In this document: piece by piece, positions 34,796 through 45,798 of the stretch
Layout of the letters: the number at the start of each line of letters is the position of its first letter
Position numbering within the stretch: position 1 is the stretch's first letter
Source of the DNA: Chlamydoabsidia padenii
Taxonomy: Eukaryota > Mucoromycota > Mucoromycetes > Mucorales > Cunninghamellaceae
Assembly (NCBI GenBank): GCA_025330725.1
Contig: JAIWND010000005.1
Location: forward strand, 806,001 to 870,000
DNA length: 64,000 bases
Direction: 5' to 3'
Translations under genes and position numbers: made by a program
The notes under the pieces: model-generated
What the model was told of the DNA's origin: nothing
The model's input: only the letters and a program-made list of their open reading frames with translations
Database searches by the model: none

Positions 34796-36906
34796 ATGAT
34801 AGTTAATAACTCTGACACTCAGGATACCAGCATTCATTCGGGTGCAACAGCAGCATCCTTGACCCACTTCCCACTTCATGGTAACAATTAAAAAGCAAAA
34901 AGCAACTATATGAATTGAATGACCAACTTTTTATACTACTTCATGTAGGCATATCTAGTACTTCTGACGACCAAGGCCATATGTCGTCTATATTCCCACA
35001 AAGCAACTACGAGGTACGTAAAGTCCCTCTTCCCTTGAAAAACAACCTAACCTTTACCAAATCTCTTTTTATTTATATCTATCTATATATAGGCAGTAAC
35101 GGATAACATGCATCAGAAGGGCACCGACATGGTAAGCAGACTAGAAACATTGAAGGATCAACTGACCAACGATGACTGACCGGAATTTGAATATTACATT
35201 TCTGATAGCAAGGCGTCATTTGGTCAGAACAGCCTATGGACAGGCAGACTTATCGAGAAAAAAGGTAACATAGACATATATTGATGGAAATTGTACTAAT
35301 TTTTATTCTCTTTGTATGTGGTGTAAGAATGAACGAATACGATTCTTACATCAGTCTGAAAAAGGATAAAGATGATCTCCGGGTTGAAAATTTAATCAAG
35401 GTGACTTAAAAAACAACAACAATAAAAATAACATTTGTCATAAACAAACCATATCTAACATTTGTTCTAATAGAATCAGGTGGTGAAGAAGGTACAACAG
35501 GATCAGCACTTTTACGACTTCAAGTTTGCCAAAATCAAGGAATCCTGCAGCGTGGGTCACTTCCAACTCCGAAATCTTTTATGGGCTACATCCAAAAATG
35601 CCGTGCGCTATCTTTGTAAGTGAACTTTCCCATCCTACACTATAAAGAAGATGTTTTTGTGTGTATTTATGTATGTATGTATGTGTACTAACAATTTTTC
35701 TAGGCGGCAACACGATTCGTCAATGGTCACCACAAAGAGGATGCAGCAAAGAAATACTCAACCTCGACACTATCACAACGGAGTATGGTCGTACAATAAA
35801 GGTCAGCAGCATGGCTTCTCGGGATGATATTGTATTTGTAGGTAGCTTTTTGGGTGATTATGTGTTACAGACCAATGGGATTACCTATGGAGGCCGGATC
35901 TCTGATCAGACCACAACGGGAATTGTCAATCATGCAGATATCGTCACGAGCAGGAACGGTCGTCGGATGGTCCTGGTATCGGGCAATGATAGAAAAACAA
36001 GATTATTGGATATAGAGTCTTTGGTGGTAGAACATACTTTTACCTTCTCCTTCTCAATCAATGTAAGTTTTTTTTTTTTTTTTTTTTTTTTATGTTGGCG
36101 GCGGCGGGAAATGTATACTAATCTAGATATTTATTGTAGTGCTCGACAAGGTCACCTGACAAACATATGTTATGCGCTGTTGGTGATTCTACTGAAACAC
36201 ATCTAATGGATACTTCATCAGGGAAATGTAAGTAGATATGACAATAAAAAAAAAAGGACGAAGAGTAAAAGCAAAAACTGATGTTTGATAGTGGTCAAGA
36301 TACTGGATGATCATCATGACTTCTCTTTTGCATGCTGTTTTAGCCCTGATGGTATGACTTTAGCAACTGGAAATCAAGATAAAACAACAAGGATATATGA
36401 TGTGCGAAACTTGTCAACTCCTCTACATGTTCTTGGTACAAAAGTTGGTGCTGTACGATCTCTTCACTTTTCCAACGACGGTAGGCGGCTGGCAATGGCA
36501 GGTAAAGAAACCAACAAATAGGAATAATATACGATATACCATACTAATTATCACATTCCTTATAGAGCCAATTGACTTTGTACATATATTTGACACTTCC
36601 AACTATGAATCAAGCCAAATCATTGACTTTTTTGGTGATATTGCTGGCGTAGGTAATGTGAATCCATGTAAAAAAGAAAAGGTGGATAGGAGAAGAATAT
36701 GTGTACTAACATACTTTTTATCATAACTGTAGCATTTACCCCTGATGATTATGGACTATTTATTGCGAACAATGACGATAAAGTAGGGTAAGTATGGGGT
36801 AAACCAGGAAAAAAAAAAGAGTGATTGATTAACTAACAACATTTTATTTAGTGGCATCTTTGAATATCAAAAAATGCAAACCGAAATCCCATTTTTTATC
36901 ATCTAG
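34796..36906 (+). CDS. WD40 repeat protein, S. pombe C2A9.03-like
   Basis: Twelve exons (34796-34880, 34949-35013, 35093-35131, 35209-35264, 35328-35400, 35474-35615, 35704-36062, 36140-36227, 36292-36501, 36566-36652, 36733-36787, 36852-36906). The N-terminus is acidic and Ser/Thr-rich, then comes KGTDMQGVIWSEQPMDRQTYR and RMNEYDSY. This resembles the lead-in of the conserved fungal C2A9.03 WD40 family (IQGI.W......R..YR..R...Y). WD repeats follow (ATSKNAVRYLCGN, SGNDRKTRLLDIE, ATGNQDKTTRIYDVR, LHFSNDGRRLAMA), with a C-terminal half of the type seen with DUF2415. Function in the family is not well established. Intron 3 contains CCGGAATTTGAAT. Confidence 0.83.
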
Positions 36907-37183
36907 TTTAGTTTTAGCATAGCATAGTTTAAGTTATTTATCATATTCATAATCAATAAAGCTCTATCCTTTCTTTACAAGAAGAATCACAGTGTCTCAA
37001 ATCAAGTTCATGCTGTTTGATCGTCAACAATTCCACTCCGACCATGATTGCCATCATGATGTAGCATTCAAAAATCGCCGATATTCAAATCCCGATCGGC
37101 TCGCGCATGATCATATTGTATGTGGGAACTAATTTTTTATTTCTCACTCTCTCTTTTCCTTTCTTTACACCAATTATACCATA
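36907..37183. promoter_or_regulatory. 3' end of WD40 gene and promoter of GH47 gene
   Basis: AATAAA (about 36954) and then ATTCAAATCCCG (37083-37094), followed by GCGCATGATC. A C/T-rich leader leads to the ATG at 37184. The motif-to-start distance is ~90 bp. Confidence 0.5.
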
Positions 37184-38825
37184 ATGATAATATATTATCT
37201 ATTTATTGCTATATACCTTACAACACATGTCGATGCAGGGATGGCTTCAATGCAATTACAACACTCCTTTGCCAACCCACCGCGCCTATACAATGCCACC
37301 TTTCAAGATCCTCTTCCATCCGCTAACGAAATCACAGACGAAGAAAAACAACAGGCCGTCAAGAATGCTTTCGTGTTTGCTTGGCAAGGTTATCGAAACT
37401 ATAGTTGGGGGTTTGATGAAAACCGGCCTGTCACCAATTCTCCCGTGAATACTAGGTAAACAATGGGTGTTATATATATATATATATAAAAGAGAAAACT
37501 TGAAACTAACAAGAGTATTTTCTTTTTTATAGAAATGGATGGGGTGCTACTATTGTGGATTCATTGGATACTTTGTATATTATGGGCCTTAAAGACGAAT
37601 TCAAGGAAGCGCGGGATTACGTTGCTGCTATCGATTGGAGTAACACGCAAGACCACGTCCAAGTCTTTGAAACCTGCATTCGCTATGTAGGTGCTCTTTT
37701 ATCTGCTTATGATTTATCACACGACACCATATTTATCACCAAAACTGTCGAGCTGGTGGATCGTCTATTGCCAGCATTTACTGAATCTCCCACAGGTATC
37801 CCTTATCAATACGTAGACTTTAAAACGTAAGTAACCAAGGCAAAAAAAAAAGGGGGTTGGGGAATGATATGTGGGATATGTATTTTGAACTCATCTAACT
37901 CTTTCTTTATATATGTATGTATATATATATATAGTGGAAAGGCAGTTAAATCGAATTGGCCAGAAGGTGCTTCATGTTTAGCTGAACTTGGTACTGTGCA
38001 GCTGGAATTTACTAGGCTATCACAAATAACAGGGAATTGGAAGTATCATGATATTGTAAGTCAAATAATACTTTGCGGGGGGGAGAGGGGGCTAGATACT
38101 AATTATACCAATTTATCATAATAGGGTCAACGCGTGTATAACTCATTTAAAAACATGAAGACATCACATAAAGGACTCTTCCCTCATCTGATCAATCCTG
38201 ACACTGGTGTGCCCGTGGGTGATTACATTACATGGGGTGGCATGGCGGACAGCTTTTATGAATACCTTATCAAGCAATACATCTTCTCCAAATCACAAGA
38301 CACTATGAAAAAGGAAATGGTGATCGCCGCTGTCAAGGGAGTCAAGAAACACCTATTGCGATCACCAAAAGACCACGATAATGTAATGTTTCTCTCTAAC
38401 ATTCAAAATGGTGTTGATATGCCGGTGATGGATGAATTGGTAAGTGAAATGTCACTCCCCCCCCCACCACTCACTAATGATTTGGACTCACTTCTTCTCT
38501 TTATAGGCCTGCTTTGCTCCTTCTGCATTACTTCTCAGTGCTCATTGGATCGACGAACTAGCTGATATCGAAAAAGACGCAACAAAATTACTTCAAGGCT
38601 GTTACAATGCATGGGCATCCACTCGAACAGGTCTTGCTCCGGAAGTTTTTGGCTGGATTACCAAGGAAGGTAGTACAGTTGGAAACTTGACACAGCATCA
38701 AGAGCGTTTGGCACAACAATTTGGCGTCTTCCCTTTTTACTCCAGCTATATTCTTCGTCCAGGTAAGGAAAAAGAAAAAGAAAAGTAGACTATCCCTTTG
38801 ATGATGATCCTTAATTCTTTCTTCT

Positions 38826-38869
<44 letters not shown>

Positions 38870-39304
38870 ATAGAAACATTGGAATCTCTATTCTACTTTT
38901 ACCAATTCACACATAATCGCAAGTATCAAGAAATGGCTTGGGAAATCTTCAACTCGTTGCATACTTATTGTCGGGCCAAGTCTGGATTCTCGGGGGTCGA
39001 CAATGTGGATACCTTCTTTCCGAAATGGGACGATCGACAAGAAAGCTTCCTGTTTGCTGAAACCTTCAAGTATCTGTATTTGATGTGGGATGATCCATTG
39101 AAACCGCCTCGATTCCCTTTGGATAAATGGGTCTTTAACACCGAAGCTCATCCTTTGCGTATTGTCAATGTCACTCCACCTTCCTCCTCCTTGCCTCTCT
39201 CTCATCGTCCTCCTTCTGTACTCAAAACTGCCTGGTCTTGGATCAAGAAACATGTCGATTCTTTGTCATTAGTAGTTAAAAACTTGTTCTTCCAATTTAT
39301 TTAA
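37184..39304 (+). CDS. GH47 alpha-mannosidase, EDEM/ER class I type
   Basis: Six exons (37184-37455, 37533-37826, 37935-38055, 38125-38439, 38507-38762, 38874-39304) encode 562 residues. A signal peptide (YYLFIAIYLTTHVDA) begins the protein. GH47 core motifs are visible: FVFAWQGYRNYSWG, NGWGATIVDSLDTLYIMGL, VFETCIRYVGALLSAYDL, EGASCLAELGTVQLEFTRLSQI, ITWGGMADSFYEYLIK, YILRPETLESLFYFYQFT and ESFLFAETFKYLYLMWDD. The enzyme trims alpha-1,2-mannose from N-glycans in the ER/Golgi. Length and motifs fit ER class I mannosidases rather than long EDEMs. A hydrophobic C-terminal end (LSLVVKNLFFQFI) is present but weak as an anchor. Intron 5 has a 38-nt T run. Confidence 0.95.
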
Positions 39305-39471
39305 TCAACTAATAAAAAACCTCGACTTCCAGGAACGCATAATTCTGGTGACCAATGAAATATGGACGGGATTTGAAAAACGGTTTGCCCGATTTTTTTT
39401 TTTTTTTTTTAAAAAAAAGTCGGGACTCTCACCTTTACTCTCTCTCACTCTCACTCTCTCACTCACTCCTA
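39305..39471. promoter_or_regulatory. Short intergenic promoter of uncharacterised gene
   Basis: ACGGGATTTGAAAAA (39366-39380) lies ~92 bp before the next ATG, followed by a T-tract and a (CT)n leader. Confidence 0.5.
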
Positions 39472-40449
39472 ATGACAAAACGTCCTCGCGAAGGTGGCTC
39501 TGTAGAACGACTCAAAACTCTATTCCAAGTCCCGCTAACTACACAATTGGTGGGATCTAAAGAATACTATCAAAAGGTGCTTGGGTCGGTCTGCCGTGAA
39601 CTAATGGTGGACTATGACATGGTGATGACTGACAGCCGCAGCAACATTCAACATCGCTATACTCTCCTTGAAGTCGAAGTATACTTTAAGACCTCACCGG
39701 AATACCATCATGACGATCCTTATACTCATGCTCATCCTTTACAGTATCAAAACGGGGTATGGTATTTCCACCATGTGGGACACAGCAAAGGTTACCGGGG
39801 AGGCAGTCGTAAAGGTATGGACGTGACACTGGTGGGCGACCGATCGGATGGTGGTGGTGGCGGGATTCTGATCCGGGCGATACAATGTACAACGACAAAC
39901 AAGGTGATTGAAGGACCCAGTCTGGTGGTCGATCTGATTTTGAAAACGCTGGGTTATTCAAGTCTCAAGGAAATGGGATTAGGTGATACTCAACCATGCT
40001 GGGATGGTGCCCTCTGCTTTGCCCCGAAAAAAGAGTCATCAAGTGAAGAAGAACCATTGGCATCGTACCGGATTGGCTTGGGCTTGAAAAACCGCACTCC
40101 AACAGTGGAAAAACGATTAGATTATGTATGTCGTACTTATCGTTATGTGATGCATCCGGAATTACTTTTAAAAGGTAAAGTATGGATTCTGATGGATATG
40201 ATACAACAATCAAAGGCAAAACAACACAAGGTGATGGAGGGGGTCAAGGTCAAATTGGTCGAAACGTGTCAACAGGATATGGCTTATGGTCGGGAAAATG
40301 CCGTGGATGTCATTCAGGCGTGTTATCGTGGTGGTGGCCAGAATGATCTTGTCATGGGTGGATTTGCCTGGAAAATGCAATTGATGAGCGCGATCTTATG
40401 GTGGGAAGATCAGACGTCTAATGGAAAAAAAGTAGATTTAGGAATATAG
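39472..40449 (+). CDS. Conserved uncharacterised protein, possible DNA-glycosylase-like fold
   Basis: Single exon, 325 residues, starting at the ATG after a (CT)n leader. The central segment reads LLEVEVYFKTSPEYHHDDPYTHAHPLQ..GVWYFHHVGHSKGYRGGSRKGMDV...GGILIRAI...EGPSLVVDLIL in broad strokes. This pattern (E-x-Y/V, DP-x-x-H-x-x-P, W-Y-F-H, K-G-x-D, G-G-I-L-I-R, G-P) is reminiscent of alkyladenine-glycosylase-like proteins. I recall similar unannotated proteins in other fungi. That link is inference from motif order, not a search. No signal peptide or membrane segment is seen, so it is probably nuclear or cytosolic. The N-terminus (TKRPREGG) could be a short nuclear signal. Confidence 0.75.
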   Translation: MTKRPREGGSVERLKTLFQVPLTTQLVGSKEYYQKVLGSVCRELMVDYDMVMTDSRSNIQHRYTLLEVEVYFKTSPEYHHDDPYTHAHPLQYQNGVWYFHHVGHSKGYRGGSRKGMDVTLVGDRSDGGGGGILIRAIQCTTTNKVIEGPSLVVDLILKTLGYSSLKEMGLGDTQPCWDGALCFAPKKESSSEEEPLASYRIGLGLKNRTPTVEKRLDYVCRTYRYVMHPELLLKGKVWILMDMIQQSKAKQHKVMEGVKVKLVETCQQDMAYGRENAVDVIQACYRGGGQNDLVMGGFAWKMQLMSAILWWEDQTSNGKKVDLGI

Positions 40450-40674
40450 AATAGTACAGTTTAGTATTTTATTGTGTTGTATTGATTTGGTTGATTAAAA
40501 TAAAAGACCGTTTTGATTGTATTACATTTGTTAATTGATTTGTTTATTGATGATATAGTATATAATAAAATACATGGGTAGGTAGAATTAATAATAACTA
40601 TATTATACAAATGTGTGGGTGTATGAAAAAGGGAATGGTAATGTCAATATAATAAGGGTATCAGTAAAACTAAT
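40450..40674. other. Intergenic region between convergent genes
   Basis: AT-rich with AATAAAA at about 40497-40503 on the plus strand. No gene seen. Confidence 0.45.
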
Positions 40675-43067
40675 CTAATAGACTTCCACGGATTGATTAC
40701 TTGATGTCATTGATTGTTGATCGGATATCACTTGTTCGTCACCATCCTCCAAAAGCACAATCGATTCCAGTTCCTGCTGATCATCATCATTTTCTTCATC
40801 ATCATCAACATCATCCAGTTCGATTTCCAAAGTTTCCGGAATGTTAGCGTTGATAGCGTCCATGGTGCCTCGAGTCTGCCGTTCCTCGTTTGGTAAGATG
40901 ATGTCAGCATGTTGGTTCACAAAGTCGGTAATATCGCGGGAGAGATTCTTGCGCATTTCCCTTAAAAGTTTTCCTACTGCAGGGTTTCGAATTGCCAAAA
41001 ACAATGGGGTAATGGATCTAATTCATGCAAAGGTAAGTAATTAAACCGATTGATTGTTTTTTTTTCTTCTTCTTTTGGGCTTACTTACTTGTAAATATCC
41101 AATCCAGTATCACCAAGGCGCATCATAAAGTAGTGTAGAATAGGTTGAATGGCCCAAAGACAACCCGCCCTGATCATTTTCAAGCGAAGAGACATGAGGG
41201 GACGACGCTTTACCAAATACAGCAAGTAGATCAAACTATAAAATCCATACAAGGCTGGTGCCGCAAACGCAGCCACAATGATTTTCCATGTTGCCAAGAC
41301 GTCCTTGGCTTTTATCTTTACCATTGATCCCGCCAATGCTTCTATATACCCCAAATAAAATGATTAGAATATATATATCATGTGATAGTTTTTTTTTTCT
41401 TTCCCTTTACCACTTTGTTTTTTCTTGCTAATGTAATGGATAAGTATGGTGAGAGGAAGATTTGAGATGTATCTGTTATAAAACAGATGGTTTGCATTAA
41501 AGTTATATACCTTTTATGATCTACCTGATATACTTACGCAGGAGCACCAAAACCAGCAAGGACAGCCAATTTGATCAATCGTCGGAGTAGTAAGCTAGCA
41601 GCGCGTAAAGGTGTGATGTCCAGTTTTTCCACTTGATGATCCCGAATACCAAATAGTTTGAGAGTGTCATTATACATTTTGACTTTACGAGAGAGTTCTT
41701 GTTGTTTTGGATCGTCGCTTAGTTTGACCCATCCTACTCCAAAGTGTTGATTCATCTTGACTACTTGTTGAATGGTCGGTTTAACCTGCTTGGCGGGTGC
41801 ATATAATCTTCTGGCTGCTTGAATCACCTAATCAAACAAGGAAATGTATGTTAGTAATCAGAGTTGCTCTTTTTTAATTGTATACATACCATCAATGCAT
41901 CATAATCCGGTGCACTTGTAGTCACTGCTTTGAAAGCTTCGTCACTTTGGTCCATCAATTTATTCACCGCTTCACGTTTCCCCTTTCCACCTTGTTTAAA
42001 GAGTTCGACATCATTTGGATCGATGGATAATGGTTGACCAAAAGAGATAACAACACGAGACCTAAACCTATCAGGGTGGAAGTAATTCAATCCTGTTGTT
42101 AGGGAAGAAAATAAAAGTATCAAATTCAGCTGATCGTTTTTTGCCCCATTCATTTTTAATAAAGCTCTTACCAACAGGTACAATCTTGAGGTCCATATCG
42201 GGATATTCGGCAAGTGCGCCCAAAGCCATTACAGCAAATCCAGCTATTGGTAAAAGAAAAGTAAAGTGACATGTTAATACAACAAAAAGCCTTACCCCAA
42301 CCCCCCCTTTTTTTTCTGATTACCTTTTAAAGGCAACATTTCCGATCTATCATGACTGCCACCTTCAGGGAATATAGTGATGCATTCATTGTTGTTCAAA
42401 TAGTGATTGACTTCGGTATAAACAGGTGTTTGATCCACATGAGGAGCAATCTTGAAGGAATAAGTATGAGTATTGATATCATCCGCCGCCACTTTGACCA
42501 TATGCGTGATTTCACATTCAGTATCAGAGATCACCTTTGCCACATGCACCTTGTAATTACGACCAAACAGTATAAAGTCCCTTGTATGTAATTCTTGTGT
42601 AAACCGAGTGTCTTGTCCATATATAATGAGTGGTTGTGTATCAGGATCATAGATAATCTTTCCAGTGCCTTTACTGACCGAGTCTTGAGGTCGCATCACC
42701 GGGACTATTGTTAAGGAATAAAAAAAAAAAAAAGTGAGTGAGTTTGGTTTCATATGGGTCCAGTTAATTATATAATATGAGACTTGCTTGCATTCAGGAT
42801 TTTGCCAAAGTGACCGATCAACGGACGATTATAGGATACAGCGGCCATGAGTGCATAGGAAGGCCGAGGATTAACACCAAAAAAGACAACACCATCGACA
42901 AATTGGCTATGATGGGGACCAACCAAGAATATAACTGGACTGTTCTTGGGTACGTGATGAGATCCACTGGTTTTGATTTCTCTAAAGAAGATGTGAGAGA
43001 CAATTCGGAAAGTGCCACTCACCAAACCATAGGTGATAGCAGCCGGAGAGAATTCATTCATCGTCAT
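40675..43067 (-). CDS. Glycerol-3-phosphate / DHAP acyltransferase (Sct1/Gpt2-like)
   Basis: Eight exons, complement of 42788-43067, 42324-42704, 42172-42243, 41890-42092, 41538-41827, 41411-41472, 41089-41341 and 40675-41017, sum to 1884 nt, 627 residues. It catalyses the first acylation in glycerolipid synthesis at the ER. PlsC-type motifs: GPHHSQFVDG (block I, H-x4-D-like), IPVMRPQDS, FPEGGSHDRSEMLPLK (block III) and VPVGLNYFHPDRFRSR (block IV). Several hydrophobic helices lie in the C-terminal half (LTILIHYI, IIVAAFAAPALYGFYSLIYLLYL). The tail is acidic (DDVDDDEENDDD). Intron 1 (42705-42787) needs a GC donor (GCAAGT) to keep frame. A TTCAAGACCCGC element lies upstream at 43286-43297. Confidence 0.93.
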
Positions 43068-43112
43068 TGTCGCTGTCGTTCGTAAAAGTGGTGGTAATAG
43101 TTGTTGTAATAT

Positions 43113-43143
<31 letters not shown>

Positions 43144-43574
43144 TATAGTAGTAAAAGAAGATATCAAAGATAAAAAGGTAATGTTGGTGATTAAAAACAA
43201 AAACAAAAACAAAAAAAAAAAAAAAAAAAGAAAGAGAAAGGGGGAAAGCTGAAAAAAAGGCACGGAAGAATGTTTGAATTTAAAATTCAAGACCCGCTTC
43301 ATGTGAAAGCTTGAAATCAATTAACAACCAAGCAAGTTCATATGCATGTGATCACTACTTTACATTTCTTTCCACCGTGTTGAGTTGCATGGTGAAATAG
43401 GTGATGGGTATGTAGTATACCTGATGAAACATGATATTAATGAAACATACGTGGCGGAGTTTTCAAACCGTGTGGAGATTATAAACCCTTGATTTCTTTC
43501 TTTCCTTCTTCTTTTTTTTTTTTTTAATACTCTTGATTCCCAACAAAAACCAACATTGAATAACAGATAGCATA
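43068..43574. promoter_or_regulatory. Divergent promoter GPAT / calcineurin A with AGT microsatellite
   Basis: Contains a (AGT)n tract (about 43112-43145), an A-rich purine leader region for the minus-strand gene (43196-43229) and TTCAAGACCCGC (43286-43297), then CTTCATGTG. A T-tract is near 43511-43525. Open frames here come from the microsatellite. Confidence 0.5.
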
Positions 43575-45545
43575 ATGATTGATAAGGACAAGCAAATGGA
43601 CCTAACAAAATACACAATGGATGATGGTGAAATAGTCAAAACGACAGACCGTGTATGCACAGGTAAAATCTATAAATAGATCTGTCAAAAAAAGAGCAAC
43701 AAACAACCAACCCTCTCTGGTTCTTTTTTTTTTTTTTTTTTCTTCTTTGCACTAGACATCGATCCACCTGCTTTCCAATTAGCAACGGATGACCAAGTAT
43801 GGTCTCAAGACAAGCCAGGATTACCCAACATATCATTCCTCAAAGATCATTTCGCACAAGAAGGCAGACTGACCGAAAAACAAACCATGACGATACTAAA
43901 ATCTGTCCATCGAATTTTAACCACCGAACCTAATCTACTACGCATGCCTGCCCCATTGACGATCTGTGGTGATGTCCATGGACAGTACTACGACTTGCTG
44001 AAACTATTAGAAGTAGGTGGTGATCCTGCCAATACCAATTATCTCTTCTTGGGTGATTATGTTGACCGGGGATACTTTTCCATCGAGTGCGTTCTACTCT
44101 TGTGGTCTTACAAACTTTGGTACCCGAGGTCGTTTTACCTGATGCGTGGTAATCATGAATGTCGCCATCTGACTGATTATTTTACTTTTAAATTGGAATG
44201 TACTAAAAAGTATTCGGAAAGGGTGTATGATGCTGTGATGGAATGCTTTGATGCATTGCCTTTGGCTGCCGTTGTGAACAATCAGTTTCTTTGTGTGCAT
44301 GGTGGTTTATCCCCCGAACTGAAAACCTTACATGATATCGAAAAGGTAAATTATTCAAATCCCGACATGCATGATTTTTTTTTTTTTTTGAACTGACAAG
44401 GGTTTGCTTTTTTTAGATAAATCGTTTCAGGGAAATTCCAACCAGTGGTTTGATGTGTGATTTGATGTGGGCAGACCCTTATGAAGACTTTGATAGTGAT
44501 AACAATCCAAAGTTTGAACATAATCATGTTCGTGGTTGTTCTTACTTTTTCAGGTACTGGCAAACAAATATTTCATATCCCGCTTCATAAAATTGACTTT
44601 TTTTTTTTCCCTCCCTCCAACAACAATCTTCTTTTTGGAAACAAAAAGTTACCAGGCGGCATGTAACTTTTTAGAAAAGAATCATCTCCTCTCTGTTATT
44701 CGTGCACACGAAGCCCAAGCCAATGGATACCGAATGTACCGAAAAAGCAAAGACACCGGCTTCCCTGCTCTCATGACCATCTTCTCAGCACCCAACTATA
44801 TCGATGTCTACGGCAACAAAGCAGCAGTATTGCGATACGACAAGAGCGTCCTCAACGTCAGACAATTCAATGCCAGTCCTCATCCTTACTGGTTGCCCAA
44901 TTTTATGAATGTCTTTAATTGGAGTCTTCCTTTTGTCGGCGAAAAGATCACATCCATGCTGTTGGCCATTCTCAACATTTGCTCTCAAGAAGAACTTCGA
45001 GGAACAACAACAACAGCAACAGCAACAACACCTTACCAACGACCGGTCTCACCCATCTCTGATAGGGATCAACGACGACAGATCATTAAGAATAAAATAT
45101 TGGCAATTGGTAAAATGTCAAGGGCCTTCTCGGTATTAAGAGAAAACTCGGAACTGGTGATGGAATTGAAAAGTAAGAGTGATACGGGTAAATTACCAGC
45201 AGGCACTTTGGAATTGGGGGCTGAAGGTATTCGAAGAGGTAAATAATATATATATAAACATAACGAAGGCGGGTGGGGAATACTGATACTCATCTTCTTT
45301 TTAATAATGAAACTATTTAAGCCATTACCACCTTTGAAGAAGCCCGGCGTAGCGATATTGAAAATGAACGACTACCACCGACATCACGCGAAATGGATGA
45401 TGCTTTAACGACGGAAATCACATCAAGTAAACTTAGGGATGCGGCTCAACAAGAGGACACTGATTTGGAACGAATAGCAGATGTCATCATCGCTTCACCC
45501 GAAAACGATAGGATCTCTTCAAAATCAAGTAAATTGTCCATGTGA
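43575..45545 (+). CDS. Calcineurin catalytic subunit A (PP2B)
   Basis: Five exons (43575-43662, 43756-44345, 44417-44553, 44649-45238, 45322-45545) give 1629 nt, 542 residues. This Ca2+/calmodulin-activated Ser/Thr phosphatase has the metal-site motifs GDVHGQ, GDYVDRG and RGNHE (GNHECRHLT), then the VHGG block. RGCSYFF and [16 protein letters not shown] follow in order. After the catalytic core comes the B-subunit helix region ([19 protein letters not shown]), then a calmodulin-binding-like basic segment ([27 protein letters not shown]) and an autoinhibitory-type tail (LERIADVI). Introns 2 and 3 each contain a TTCAAATCCCG / TTCATATCCCG motif copy. The family call is certain. Confidence 0.97.
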
Positions 45546-45798
45546 TACTGATTTACATGAATTGGGGTATTTGGTAGTATATATATATATATAGGATAGA
45601 ATGTATTGTTGTTACATTTTAAATAAAATTGTATGAATTTGTATCCACTTTGTCTTCTTTTATTATATGTGGGATAATCATTACATACGGGGCAATGGGG
45701 ACAAGGTGTTAACTACAAGGATAGTCGAATAAACAAAAGGTTTTTATTTGAATATTTGAAATCATACATAAACTAGTCATCTAGAGTAATAAACTAAA
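45546..45798. other. Intergenic region between convergent calcineurin and flippase genes
   Basis: (AT)n tract near 45579-45592 and AATAAAA (~45621). No gene. Confidence 0.45.

Noticed and set aside
43054..43320. Frames rich in Val or Thr on either strand
   Set aside because: They are produced by the AGT microsatellite and the adjoining purine tract in the divergent promoter.
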